DNA of 64,000 nucleotides from Canna indica (taxonomy: Eukaryota; Streptophyta; Magnoliopsida; Zingiberales; Cannaceae), in contig CP136897.1 in the NCBI GenBank assembly GCA_034359265.1, positions 33,653,501 to 33,717,500 of the forward strand. Reading direction: 5' to 3'. The notes under the pieces were generated by a model. That model made no database searches and was not told the origin of the DNA. It was given only the letters and a program-made list of their open reading frames with translations. This document shows positions 21,923 through 33,130 of the stretch, piece after piece. A program made the translations under genes and the position numbers. Within the stretch, counting starts at the first letter, position 1. Each line of letters begins with the position of its first letter.

Positions 21923-22039
21923 CGGTGCGATCATACTAGCACTAACGCACCGGATCCCATCTGAACTCCGAAGTTAAGCGTGCGTGGGCGAGAGTAGTAC
22001 TAGGATGGTGACCCCTGGGAAGTCCTCGTGCTGCACTTG
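21923..22039 (+). rRNA. 5S rRNA: Variant 5S, copy 49 (G1C/T62G type, 2-nt deletion)
   Basis: 117 nt. G1C, C15T, A40T, T62G, T111C, C117T and both C-box deletions. Near-identical to copies 58 and 137. Confidence 0.8.
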
Positions 22040-22404
22040 TTTTTTTACTACCTATTTGATTGCACGACGAGATCATTTTTTTACCAATCTTTCTAACCAA
22101 ACGTTAAGGACAGACGACGTCGTCGTCATAAATCTTGGCTGTCGATCGCCCGCGCGGGGCCCGCCGCAACCTCTACGTTCGGCTCGATCGACCAACCGAC
22201 CCGAAAAATGAAAATTTGTAAATAAATAAGAAAAATAACATTTCAATTATTATTTTTCGTTTAAAACGGGCGTAACTCCGTGCATTATTGTTCGATTTCA
22301 GCTTTTCACGTGGCGCTAAAAGGCGCGCGAAGAGACGAAGAAAATGACCCCGAGCTATCCCTCGGACGCTCACCCTTATTAGCCGACGATCAGAAGTGCA
22401 TGAT

Positions 22405-22523
22405 GGGTGCGATCATACCACCACTAACGCACCGGATCCCATCAGAACTCCGAAGTTTAGCGTGCTTGGGTGAGAGTAGTACTAGGATGGGTGACCCCCT
22501 AGGAAGTCCTCGTGTTGCACCTT
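22405..22523 (+). rRNA. 5S rRNA: 5S rRNA gene, copy 50
   Basis: Full length. G17C, A54T, C67T, G97A. Here the spacer type switches from B back to A. Confidence 0.94.
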
Positions 22524-22888
22524 TTTTTTAATACCTATTTGATTGCACGACGAGATCATTTTTTTTACCAATCTTTCCCACCAAACGTTAAGGACGGACG
22601 ACGTCGTCGACATAAAATTTGGCTATCGATCGCCCGCGCGGGGCCCGCCGTAACCTCTACGGCCGGCTCGATCGACCAACCGACCCGAAAAATTAAAATT
22701 TGTAAATAAATAAGAAAAATAACATTTCAATTATTATTTTTCGTTTAAAACGGGCGTAACTCCGTGCATTTTTGTCCGATTTCAGATTTTCACGTGGCGC
22801 TAAAAGGCGCGCGAAGAGACGAAGAAAATGACCCCGAGCTATCCCTCGGACGCTCACCCTTATTAGCCGACGATCAGAATTGCATCAT

Positions 22889-23007
22889 GGGTGCGATCAT
22901 ACCAGCACTAACGCACCGGATCCCATCAGAACTCCTAAGTTAAGCGTGCTTGGGCGAGAGTAGTACTAGGATGGGTGACCCCGTGGGAAGTCCTCGTGTT
23001 GCACCTT
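22889..23007 (+). rRNA. 5S rRNA: 5S rRNA gene, copy 51
   Basis: Full length. G48T, C95G. Downstream spacer core is CCCACGCGGGACCC with GCCACCAC, a rare form. Confidence 0.95.
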
Positions 23008-23374
23008 TTTTTTTAACTACCTATTCGATTGCACGACGATATCATTTTTTTTACCAATCTTTCTAACCAAACGTTAAGGACGGACGACGTCGTCGACATA
23101 AAATTTGGCTGTCGATCGCCCACGCGGGACCCGCCGCCACCACTACGGCCGGCTCGATCGACCAAAATACCCGAAAAATTAAAATTTGTAAATAAATAAG
23201 AAATATAACATTTCAATTATTATTTTTCGTTTAAAACGGGCGTAACTCCGTGCATTATTGTCCGATTTCAGCTTTTCACGTGGCGCTAAAAGGCGCGCGA
23301 AGAGACGATGAAAATGACCCCGAGCTATCCCTCGGACGCTCACCCTTATTAGCCGACGATCAGAAGTGCTTCAC

Positions 23375-23493
23375 GGTTGCGATCATACCAGCACTAACGC
23401 ACCGGATCCCATCAGAACTCCGAAGTTAATCGTGCTTGGGCGAGAGTAGTACTAGGATGGGTGACCCCTTGGGAAGTCTTCGTGTTGCACCTT
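23375..23493 (+). rRNA. 5S rRNA: 5S rRNA gene, copy 52
   Basis: Full length. G3T, G56T (A box), C95T, C105T. Its spacer is cut by the copy 53 junction. Confidence 0.94.
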
Positions 23494-23694
23494 TTTTTTT
23501 ACTACCTATTTGATTGCACAATGAGATCATTTTTTTTACCAATCTTTCTAACCAAACGTTAGGAGACGGACGACGTCGTCGACATAAAATTTGGCTGTCG
23601 ATCGCCCGCGCGGGGCCCGCCGCAACCTCTACGGCCGGCTCGATCGACCAACCGACCCGAAAAATTAAAATTTGTAAATAAATAAGAAAAATAA

Positions 23695-23804
23695 CATACC
23701 AGCACTAACTCACCGGATCCCATCAGAACTCCGAAGTTAAGCGTGCTTCGGCGAGAGTAGTACTAGGATTGGTGACCCACTGGGAAGTCCTCGTGTTGTA
23801 CCTT
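23695..23804 (+). pseudogene. 5'-truncated 5S, copy 53 (positions 10-119)
   Basis: CAT junction with flank AAAAATAACAT. Variants G25T, G64C, G85T, C94A, C114T. The set is shared only with copy 61. Confidence 0.92.
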
Positions 23805-24172
23805 TTTTTTTTTACTACCAATTTGATTGCACGACGATATCATTTTTTTTACCAATCTTTCTAACCAAACGTTATGGACGGACGACGTCGTCGACAAAAA
23901 ATTTGGCTGTCGATCGCCCGCGCGGGGCCCGCCGCAACCTCTACGGGCGGCTCGATCGACCAACCGAGCCGAAAAATTAAAATTTGTAAATAAATAAGAA
24001 ATATAACATTTCAATTATTATTTTTCGTTTAAAACGGGCGTAACTCCGTGCATTATTGTCCGATTTCAGCTTTTCACGTGGCGCTAAAAGGCGCGCGAAG
24101 AGACGAAGAAAATGACCCCGAGCTATCCCTCGGACGCTCACCCTTATTGGCCGACGATCAGAATTGCATCAT

Positions 24173-24291
24173 GGGTGCGATCATACCAGCACTAACGCAC
24201 CGGATCCCATCAGAACTCCTAAGTTAAGCGTGCTTGGGCGAGAGTAGTACTAGGATGGGTGACCCCGTGGGAAGTCCTCGTGTTGCACCTT
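24173..24291 (+). rRNA. 5S rRNA: 5S rRNA gene, copy 54
   Basis: Full length. G48T, C95G. The -29 element reads TTATTG. Confidence 0.95.
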
Positions 24292-24657
24292 TTTTTTTAC
24301 TACCTATTTGATTGCACGACGAGATCATTTTTTTTACCAATCTTTCGAACCAAACGTTAAGGACGGATGACGTCGTCGACATAAAATTTGGATGTCGATC
24401 GCTCGCGAAGGGCCCGCCGCAACCTCTACGGCCGGCTCGATCGACCAACCGATCCGAAAAATTAAAATTTGTAAATAAATAAGAAATATAACATTTCAAT
24501 TATTATTTTTCGTTTAAAACGGGCGTAACTCCGTGAATTATTGTCCGATTTCAGCTTTTCACGTGGCGCTAAAAGGCGCGCGAAGAGACGAAGAAAATGA
24601 CCCCGAGCTATGCCTCGGACGCTCACCCTTATTAGCCGACGATCAGAATTGCATCAC

Positions 24658-24776
24658 GGGTGCGATCATACCAGCACTAACGCACCGGATCCCATCAGAA
24701 CTCCGAAGTTAAGCGTGCTTGGGCGAGAGTAGTACTAGGATGGTTGACCCCGTGGGAAGTCCTCGTGTTGCACCTT
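24658..24776 (+). rRNA. 5S rRNA: 5S rRNA gene, copy 55
   Basis: Full length. G87T (C box), C95G. Confidence 0.95.
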
Positions 24777-25142
24777 TTTTTTTACTACCTATTTGATTGC
24801 ACGACGAGATCATTTTTTTTACCAATCTTTCTAACCAAACGTTAAGGACGGACGACGTCGTCGACATAAAATTTGGATGTCGATCGCTCGCGCAGGGCCC
24901 GCCGCAACCTCTACGGCCGGCTCGATCGACCAACCGATCCGAAAAATTAAAATTTGTAAATAAATAAGAAATATAACATTTCAATTATTATTTTTCGTTT
25001 AAAACGGGCGTAACTCCGTGCATTATTGTCCGATTTCAGCTTTTCACGTGGCGCTAAAAGGCGCGCGAAGAGACGAAGAAAATGACCCCGAGCTATCCCT
25101 CGGACGCTCACCCTTATTAGCCGACGATCAGAAGTGCATGAT

Positions 25143-25261
25143 GGGTGCGATCATACTAGCACTAACGCACCGGATCCCATCAGAACTCCGAAGTTAAGGG
25201 TGCTTGGGCTAGAGTAGTACTAGGATGGGTGACCCCTTGGGAAGTCCTTGCGTTGCACCTT
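25143..25261 (+). rRNA. 5S rRNA: 5S rRNA gene, copy 56
   Basis: Full length. C15T, C57G, G68T, C95T, C107T, T109C. Counterpart of copy 47, 4,189 bp upstream; type B spacer resumes after it. Confidence 0.94.
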
Positions 25262-25627
25262 TTTTTTTACTACCTATTTGATTGCACAACGAGATCATTT
25301 TTTTTACCAATCTTTCTAACCAAACGTTAAGGACGGACGACGTCGTCGCCATAAATCTTGGCTGTCGATCGCCCGCGCGGGGCCCGCCGCAACCTCTACT
25401 GCCGGCTCGATCGACCAATCGACCGGAAAAATTAAAATTTGTAAATAAATAAGAAAAATAACATTTCAATTATTATTTTTCGTTTAAAACGGGCGTAACT
25501 CCGTGCATTATTGTCCGATTTCAGCTTTTCACGTGGCGCTGAAAGGCGCGCGAAGGGACGAAGAAAATGACCCCGAGCTATCCCTCGGACGCTCACCCTT
25601 ATTGGCCGACGATCAGTATTGCATCAC

Positions 25628-25746
25628 GGGTGCGATCATACCAGCACTAACGCACCGGATCCCTTCAAAAATCCGAAGTTAAGCGTGCTTGGGCGAGAGT
25701 AGTACTAGGATGGGTGATCCCCTGGGAAGTCCTCGTGTTGCACCTT
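25628..25746 (+). rRNA. 5S rRNA: 5S rRNA gene, copy 57 (mosaic)
   Basis: Full length. A37T, G41A, C44A, C91T, as in copy 48, but C14G and G17A are absent and the 5' flank is type A (TTGGCC, CAGTATTGCATCAC). A conversion-like patch. Confidence 0.93.
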
Positions 25747-26111
25747 TTTTTTTACTACCTATTTGATTCCACGACGAGATCATTTTTTTTACCAATCTTT
25801 CGAACCAAACGTTAAGGACGGACGACGACGTCGCCATAAAATTTGTCTATCGATCGCCCGCGCGGGGCCCGCCGCAACCTCTACGGCCGGCTCGATCGAC
25901 TAACCGACCCGAAAAATTAAAATTTATAAATAAATAAGTAAAATAACATTTAATTAAAATTTTTCGTTTAAAACGGGCGTAAGTCCGTGCATTACTGTCC
26001 GATTTTAGCTTTTCACGTGGCGCTGAAAGGCGCGCGAAGAGACGAAGAAAATGACCCCGAGTTGTCCCTCGGATGCTCACCCTTATTAGCCGACGATCAG
26101 AAGTGCATGAC

Positions 26112-26228
26112 CGGTGCGATCATACTAGCACTAACGCACCGGATCCCATCTGAACTCCGAAGTTAAGCGTGCGTGGGCGAGAGTAGTACTAGGATGGTGA
26201 CCCCTGGGAAGTCCTCGTGCTGCACTTG
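26112..26228 (+). rRNA. 5S rRNA: Variant 5S, copy 58 (G1C/T62G type, 2-nt deletion)
   Basis: 117 nt. G1C, C15T, A40T, T62G, T111C, C117T and both C-box deletions. Counterpart of copy 49, 4,189 bp upstream. Confidence 0.8.
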
Positions 26229-26593
26229 TTTTTTTACTACCTATTTGATTGCACGACGAGATCATTTTTTTACCAATCTTTCTAACCAAACGTTAAGGAT
26301 GGACGACGTCGTCGTCATAAATCTTGGCTGTCGATCGCCCGCGCGGGGCCCGCCGCAACCTCTACGGCCGGCTCGATCGACCAACCGACCCGAAAAATTA
26401 AAATTTGTAAATAAATAAGAAAAATAACATTTCAATTATTATTTTTCGTTTAAAACGGGCGTAACTCCGTGCATTATTGTTCGATTTCAGCTTTTCACGT
26501 GGCGCTAAAAGGCGCGCGAAGAGACGAAGAAAATGACCCCGAGCTATCCCTCGGACGCTCACCCTTATTAGCCGACGATCAGAAGTGCATGAT

Positions 26594-26712
26594 GGGTGCG
26601 ATCATACCACCACTAACGCACCAGATCCCATCAGAACTCCGAAGTTAAGCGTGCTTGGGTGAGAGTAGTACTAGGATGGATGACCCCCTAGGAAGTCCTC
26701 GTGTTGCACCTT
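26594..26712 (+). rRNA. 5S rRNA: 5S rRNA gene, copy 59 (chimeric unit)
   Basis: Full length. G17C, G30A, C67T, G87A, G97A: gene like copy 50. The spacer that follows has the CCCACGCGGGACCC core of copy 51. Confidence 0.94.
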
Positions 26713-27078
26713 TTTTTTTAATACCTATTTGATTGCACGACGAGATCATTTCTTTTACCAATGTTTCTAACCAAACGTTAAGGACGGACGACGTCGTCGA
26801 CATAAAATTTGGCTGTCGATCGCCCACGCGGGACCCTCCGCCACCACTACGGCCGGCTCGATCGACCAAAAGACCCGAAAAATTAAAATTTGTAAATAAA
26901 TAAGAAATATAACATTTCAATTTTTATTTTTCGTTTAAAACGGGCGTAACTCCGTGCATTATTGTCCGATTTCAGCTTTTCACGTGGCGCTAAAAGGCGC
27001 GCGAAGAGACGATGAAAATGACCCCGAGCTATCCCTCGGACGCTCACCCTTATTAGCCGACGATCAGAAGTGCTTCAC

Positions 27079-27197
27079 GGGTGCGATCATACCAGCACTA
27101 ACGCACCGGATCCCTTCAGAACTCCGAAATTAATCGTGCTTGGGCGAGAGTAGTACTAGGATGGGTGACCCCCTGGGAAGTCTTCGTGTTGCACCTT
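27079..27197 (+). rRNA. 5S rRNA: 5S rRNA gene, copy 60
   Basis: Full length. A37T, G51A, G56T (A box), C105T. T tract interrupted as CCTTCTTTTTT. Counterpart of copy 52. Confidence 0.94.
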
Positions 27198-27398
27198 CTT
27201 TTTTACTACCTATTTGATTGCACAATGAGATCATTTTTTTTACCAATCTTTCTAACCAAACGTTAGGAGACGGACGACGTCGTCGACATAAAATTTGGCT
27301 GTCGATCGCCCGCGCGGGGCCCGCCGTAACCTCTACGGCCGGCTCGATCGACCAACCGACCCGAAAAATTAAAATTTGTAAATAAATAAGAAAAATAA

Positions 27399-27508
27399 CA
27401 TACCAGCACTAACTCACCGGATCCCATCAGAACTCCGAAGTTAAGCGTGCTTCGGCGAGAGTAGTACTAGGATTGGTGACCCACTGGGAAGTCCTCGTGT
27501 TGTACCTT
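27399..27508 (+). pseudogene. 5'-truncated 5S, copy 61 (positions 10-119)
   Basis: CAT junction with G25T, G64C, G85T, C94A, C114T, matching copy 53. Confidence 0.92.
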
Positions 27509-27876
27509 TTTTTTTTTACTACCAATTTGATTGCACGACGATATCATTTTTTTTACCAATCTTTCTAACCAAACGTTATGGACGGACGACGTCGTCGACA
27601 AAAAATTTGGCTGTCGATCGCCCGTGCGGGGCCCGCCGCAACCTCTACGGCCGGCTGGATCGACCAACCGAGCCGAAAAATTAAAATTTATAAATAAATA
27701 AGAAATATAACATTTCAATTATTATTTTTCGTTTAAAACGGGCGTAACTCCGTGCATTATTGTCCGATTTCAGCTTTTCACGTGGCGCTAAAAGGCGCGC
27801 GAAGAGACGAAGAAAATGACCCCGAGCTATCCCTCGGACGCTCACCCTTATTAGCCGACGATCAGAAGTGCATCAC

Positions 27877-27995
27877 GGGTGCGATCATACCAGCACTAAC
27901 GCACCGGATCCCATCAGAACTCCGAAGTTAAGCGTGCTTGGGCGAGAGTAGTACTAGGATGGGTGACCCCCTCGGAAGCCCTCGTGTTGCACCTA
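27877..27995 (+). rRNA. 5S rRNA: 5S rRNA gene, copy 62 (terminator lost)
   Basis: Full-length gene with G97C, T103C, but GCACCT runs directly into ATTTCATTGC: a 15-bp deletion between two ACCT repeats removed the first T tract. The next T run (GATCTTTTTTTTTACC) is about 20 bp on, so a longer transcript is expected. The spacer also lost 11 bp of the GC core. Confidence 0.9.
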
Positions 27996-28335
27996 TTTCA
28001 TTGCATGACGAGATCTTTTTTTTTACCAATCTTTCTAACCAAACGTTAAGGACGGACGACGTTGTCGACATAAAATTTGGCGGTCGATCGCCCGCCGCAA
28101 TCTCTACGGCTGGCTCGATCGACCAACCGACCCGAAAAATTAAAATTTGTAAATAAATAAGAAAAATAACATTTCAATTATTATTTTTCGTTTAAAACGG
28201 GCGTAACTCCGTGCATTATTGTTCGATTTCAGCTTTTCACGTGGCGCTAAAAGGCGCGCGAAGAGACGAAGAAAATGACCCCGAGCTATCCCTCGGACGC
28301 TCACCCTTATTAGCCGACGATCAGAAGTGCATGAT

Positions 28336-28454
28336 GGGTGCGATCATACCACCACTAACGCACCAGATCCCATCAGTACTCCGAAGTTAAGCGTGCTTGG
28401 GTGAGAGTAGTACTAGGATGGGTGACCCCCTAGGAAGTCCTCGTGTTGCACCTT
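28336..28454 (+). rRNA. 5S rRNA: 5S rRNA gene, copy 63
   Basis: Full length. G17C, G30A, A42T, C67T, G97A. 459 bp after copy 62. Confidence 0.95.
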
Positions 28455-28820
28455 TTTTTTTACTACCTATTTGATTGCACGACGAGATCATTTTTTTTAC
28501 CAATCTTTCTAACCAAACGTTAAGGACGGACGACGTCGTCGACATAAAATTTGGCTGTCGATCGCCCGCGCGGGGCCCGCCGCAACCTCTACGGCCGGCT
28601 CGATCGACCAACCGACCCAAAAAATTAAAATTTGTAAATAAATAAGAAAAATAACATTTCAATTATTATTTTTCGTTTAAAACGGGCGTAACTCCGTGCA
28701 TTATTGTCCGATTTCAGATTTTCACGTTGCGCTAAAAGGCGCGCGAAGAGACGAAGAAAATGACCCAGAGCTATCCCTCGGACGCTCACCCTTATTAGCC
28801 GACGATCAGAATTGCATCAC

Positions 28821-28939
28821 GGCAGCGATCATACCAGCATTAACGCACCGGATCCCATCAGAACTCTGAAGTTAAGCGTGCTTGGGCGAGAGTAGTACTT
28901 GGATGGGTGACCCCCTGGGAAGTCATCGTGTTGCACCTT
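28821..28939 (+). rRNA. 5S rRNA: 5S rRNA gene, copy 64
   Basis: Full length. G3C, T4A, C20T, C47T, A80T, C105A. The start reads GGCAGCG, which breaks two helix I pairs. Confidence 0.93.
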
Positions 28940-29305
28940 TTTTTTTACTACCTATTTGATTGCACGACGAGATCATTTTTTTTACCAATCTTTCTAACCA
29001 AACGTTAAGGACGGACGACGTCGTCGACATAAAATTTGGCAGTCGATCGCCCGCGCGGGGCCCGCCGCAACCTCTACGGCCGGCTCGATCGACCAACCGA
29101 CCCGAAAAATTAAAATTTGTAAATAAATAAGAAATATAACATTTCAATTATTATTTTTCGTTTAAAACGGGCGTAACTCCGTGCATTATTGTCCGATTTC
29201 AGCTTTTCACGTGGCGCTAAAAGGCGCGCGAAGAGACGAAGAAAATGACCCCGAGCTATCCCTCGGACGCTCATCCTTATTAGCCGACGATCAGAATTGC
29301 ATCAA

Positions 29306-29424
29306 GGGTGCGATCATACCAGCACTAACGCACCGGATCCCATCAGAACTCCTAAGTTAAGCGTGCTTGGGCGAGAGTAGTACTAGGATGGGTGACCCCG
29401 TGGGAAGTCCTCGTGTTGCACTTT
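29306..29424 (+). rRNA. 5S rRNA: 5S rRNA gene, copy 65
   Basis: Full length. G48T, C95G, C117T. Base -1 is A. Confidence 0.95.
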
Positions 29425-29790
29425 TTTTTTTACTACCTATTTGATTGCACGACGAGATCATTTTTTTTACCAATCTTTCTAACCAAACGTTAAGGACGGA
29501 CGACGTCGTCAACATAAAATTTGGCTGTCGATCGCCCGCGCAGGGCCCGCCGCAACCTCTACGGCCGGCTCGATCGACCAACCGATCCGAAAAATTAAAA
29601 TTTGTAAATAAATAAGAAATATAACATTTCAATTATTATTTTTCGTTTAAAACGGGCGTAACTCCGTGCATTATTGTCCGATTTTAGCTTTTCACGTGGC
29701 GCTAAAAGGCGCGCGAAGAGACGAAGAAAATGACCCCGAGCTATCCCTCGGACGCTCACCCTTATTGGCCGACGATCAGTATTGCATCAC

Positions 29791-29909
29791 GGGTGGGATC
29801 ATACCAGCACTAATGCACTGGATCCCATCAGAACTCCGAAGTTAAGCGTGCTTCGGCGAGAGTAGTACTAGGATGGGTGACCCCCTGGGAAGACCTCGTG
29901 ATGCACCTT
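29791..29909 (+). rRNA. 5S rRNA: 5S rRNA gene, copy 66
   Basis: Full length. C6G, C24T, C29T, G64C, T103A, T111A. Its flank CAGTATTGCATCAC matches only copy 57. Confidence 0.94.
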
Positions 29910-30275
29910 TTTTTTTACTACCTATTTGATTGCATGACGAGATCATTTTTTTTACCAATCTTTCTAACCAAACGTTAAGGACGGACGACGTCGTCGACAT
30001 AAAATTTGGCTGTCGATCGCCCGAGCGGGGCCCGCCGCAACCTCTACGGCCGGCTCGATCGACCAACCGACCCGAAAAATTAAAATTTGTAAATAAATAA
30101 GAAAAATAACATTTCAATTATTATTTTTCGTTTAAAACGGGCGTAACTCCGTGCATTATTGTCCGATTTCAGCTTTTCACGTGGCGCTAAAAGGCGCGCG
30201 AAGAGACGAAGAAAATGACCCCGAGCTATCCCTCGGACGCTCACCCTTATTAGCCGACGATCAGAATTGCATCAT

Positions 30276-30394
30276 CGGTGCGATCATACCAGCACTAACG
30301 CACCAGATCCCATCAGAACTCCTAAGTTAAGCGTGCTTGGGCGAGAGTAGTACTAGGATGGGTGACCCCGTGGGAAGTCCTCGTGTTGCACCTT
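30276..30394 (+). rRNA. 5S rRNA: 5S rRNA gene, copy 67
   Basis: Full length. G1C, G30A, G48T, C95G. Confidence 0.95.
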
Positions 30395-30761
30395 TTTTTT
30401 TTACTACCTATTTGATTGCACGACGAGATCATTTTTTTTACCAATCTTTCTAACCAAACGTTAAGGACGGACGACGTCGTCGACATAAAATTTGGCTGTC
30501 GATCGCCCGCGCAGGGCCCGCCGCAACCTCTACGGCCGGCTCGATCGACCAACCGATCCGAAAAATTAAAATTTGTAAATAAATAAGAAATATAACATTT
30601 CAATTATTATTTTTCGTTTAAAACGGGCGTAACTCCGTGCATTATTGTCTGATTTCAGATTTTCACGTGGCGCTAAAAGGCGCGCGAAGAGACGAGGAAA
30701 ATGACCCCGAGCTATCCCTCGGACGCTCACCCTTATTGACCGACGATCAGAATTGCATGAC

Positions 30762-30880
30762 GGGTGCGATCATACCAGCACTAATGCACCGGATCCCATC
30801 AGAACTCCGAAGTTAAGCGTGCTTGGGCGAGGGTAGTACTAGGATCGGTGACCCCTTGGGAAGTCCTCGTGTTGCACCTT
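30762..30880 (+). rRNA. 5S rRNA: 5S rRNA gene, copy 68
   Basis: Full length. C24T, A71G, G85C (C box), C95T. Confidence 0.95.
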
Positions 30881-31246
30881 TTTTTTTACTACCTATTTGA
30901 TTGCATGACGAGATCATTTTTTTTACCAATCTTTCTAACCAAACGTTAAGGACGGACGACGTCGTCGACATAAAATTTGGCTGTCGATCGCCCGCGCGGG
31001 GCCCGCCGCAACCTCTACGGCCGGCTCGATCGACCAACCGATCCGAAAAATTAAAATTTGTAAATAAATAAGAAATATAACATTTCAATTATTATTTTTC
31101 GTTTAAAACGGGCGTAACTCCGTGCATTATTGTCTGATTTCAGCTTTTCACGTGGCGCTAAAAGGCGCGCGAAGAGACGAAGAAAATGACCCCGAGCTAT
31201 CCCTCGGACGCTCACCCTTATTAGCCGACGATCAGAAGTGCATGAC

Positions 31247-31365
31247 GGGTGCGATCATACCAGCACTAACGCACCGGATCCCATCAGAACTCCGAAGTTA
31301 AGCGTGCTTGGGCGAGAGTAGTACTAGGATGGGTGACCCCTTGGGAAGTCATCGTGTTGCACCTT
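31247..31365 (+). rRNA. 5S rRNA: 5S rRNA gene, copy 69
   Basis: Full length. C95T, C105A. T tract shortened by one or two bases. Confidence 0.96.
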
Positions 31366-31730
31366 TTTTTTACTACCTATTTGATTGCACGACGAGATCA
31401 TTTTTTTTACCAATCTTTCTAACCAAACGTTAAGGACGGACGACGTCGTCGACATAAAATTTGGCTGTGGATCGCCCGCGCGGGGCCCGCCGCAACCTCT
31501 ACGGCCGGCTCGATCGACCAACCGACCCGAAAAATTAAAATTTGTAAATAAATAATAAATATAACATTTCAATTATTATTTTTCGTTTAAAACGGGCGTA
31601 ACTCCGTGCATTATTGTCCGATTTCAGCTTTTCACGTGGCGCTAAAAGGCGCGCGAAGAGACGAAGAAAATGACCCCGAGCTATCCCTCGGACGCTCACC
31701 CTTATTAGCCGACGATCAGAATTGCATCAT

Positions 31731-31849
31731 GGGTGCGATCATACCAGCACTAACGCACCAGATCCCATCAGAACTCCTAAGTTAAGCGTGCTTGGGCGAG
31801 AGTAGTACTAGGATGGGTGACCCCGTGGGAAGTCCTCGTGTTGCACCTT
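31731..31849 (+). rRNA. 5S rRNA: 5S rRNA gene, copy 70
   Basis: Full length. G30A, G48T, C95G. Counterpart of copy 67 at 1,455 bp. Confidence 0.96.
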
Positions 31850-32216
31850 TTTTTTTTACTACCTATTTGATTGCACGACGAGATCATTTTTTTTACCAAT
31901 CTTTCTAACCAAACGTTAAGGACGGACGACGTCGTCGACATAAAATTTGGCTGTCGATCGCCCGCGCAGGGCCCGCCGCAACCTCTACGGCCGGCTCGAT
32001 CGACCAACCGATCCGAAAAATTAAAATTTGTAAATAAATAAGAAATATAACATTTCAATTATTATTTTTCGTTTAAAACGGGCGTAACTCCGTGCATTAT
32101 TGTCTGATTTCATATTTTCACGTGGCGCTAAAAGGCGCGCGAAGAGACGAAGAAAATGACCCCGAGCTATCCCTCGGACGCTCACCCTTATTGGCCGACG
32201 ATCAGAATTGCATGAC

Positions 32217-32335
32217 GGGTGCGATCATACCAGCACTAATGCACCGGATCCCATCAGAACTCCGAAGTTAAGCGTGCTTGGGCGAGGGTAGTACTAGGAT
32301 CGGTGACCCCTTGGGAAGTCCTCGTGTTGCACCTT
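32217..32335 (+). rRNA. 5S rRNA: 5S rRNA gene, copy 71
   Basis: Full length. C24T, A71G, G85C, C95T, as in copy 68. Confidence 0.95.
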
Positions 32336-32701
32336 TTTTTTTACTACCTATTTGATTGCATGACGAGATCATTTTTTTTACCAATCTTTCTAACCAAACG
32401 TTAAGGACGGACGACGTCGTCGACATAAAATTTGGCTGTCGATCGCCCGCGCGGGGCCCGCCGCAACCTCTACGGCCGGCTCGATCGACCAACCGATCCA
32501 AAAAATTAAAATTTGTAAATAAATAAGAAATATAACATTTCAATTATTATTTTTCGTTTAAAACGGGCGTAACTCCGTGCATTATTGTCTGATTTCAGCT
32601 TTTCACGTGGCGCTAAAAGGCGCGCGAAGAGACGAAGAAAATGACCCCGAGCTATCCCTCGGACGCTCACCCTTATTAGCCGACGATCAGAAGTGCATGA
32701 C

Positions 32702-32820
32702 GGGTGCGATCATACCAGCACTAACGCACCGGATCCCATCAGAACTCCGAAGTTAAGCGTGCTTGGGCGAGAGTAGTACTAGGATGGGTGACCCCTTGGG
32801 AAGTCCTCGTGTTGCACCTT
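32702..32820 (+). rRNA. 5S rRNA: 5S rRNA gene, copy 72
   Basis: Full length with only C95T; among the least diverged copies. Confidence 0.97.
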
Positions 32821-33020
32821 TTTTTTTACTACCTATTTGATTGCACGACGAGATCATTTTTTTTACCAATCTTTCTAACCAAACGTTAAGGACGGACGAC
32901 GTCGTCGACATAAAATTTGGCTGTGGATCGCCCGCGCGGGGCCCGCCGCAACCTCTACGGCCGGCTCGATCGACCAACCGACCCGAAAAATTAAAATTTG
33001 TAAATAAATAAGAGAAATAA

Positions 33021-33130
33021 CATACCAGCACTAACGCACCGGATCTCATCAGAACTCTGAATTTAAGCGTGCTTGGGCGAGAGTAGTACTAGGATGGGTG
33101 ACCCCCTGGGAAGTCCTCGTGTTGCACCTT
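33021..33130 (+). pseudogene. 5'-truncated 5S, copy 73 (positions 10-119)
   Basis: AGAGAAATAACAT/ACCAGCAC junction with C35T, C47T, G51T, as in copies 3 and 7. Confidence 0.93.

Larger units (their letters stand above)
19986..24172 (+). repeat. Long-range repeat block P1 (copies 45-53)
   Basis: Shares the unit order of 5S haplotypes with 25143-27876 (P2) and 60957-64000 (P3). Offset to P2 is 4,189 bp. Offset to P3 is 40,971 bp before copy 47 and 40,486 bp after it. Confidence 0.88.
25143..27876 (+). repeat. Long-range repeat block P2 (copies 56-61)
   Basis: Copies 56-61 correspond to 47, 48, 49, 50/51, 52 and 53 of P1. One unit is missing at copy 59. Confidence 0.86.
30276..33020 (+). repeat. 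1,455-bp three-unit higher-order repeat, x2
   Basis: Copies 67-69 and 70-72 match at an offset of exactly 1,455 bp, with shared 5S variant sets (G30A/G48T/C95G; C24T/A71G/G85C/C95T; C95T) and shared GTGGATCGCCCG in the third spacer. The second repeat ends in the truncation junction of copy 73. Confidence 0.88.
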
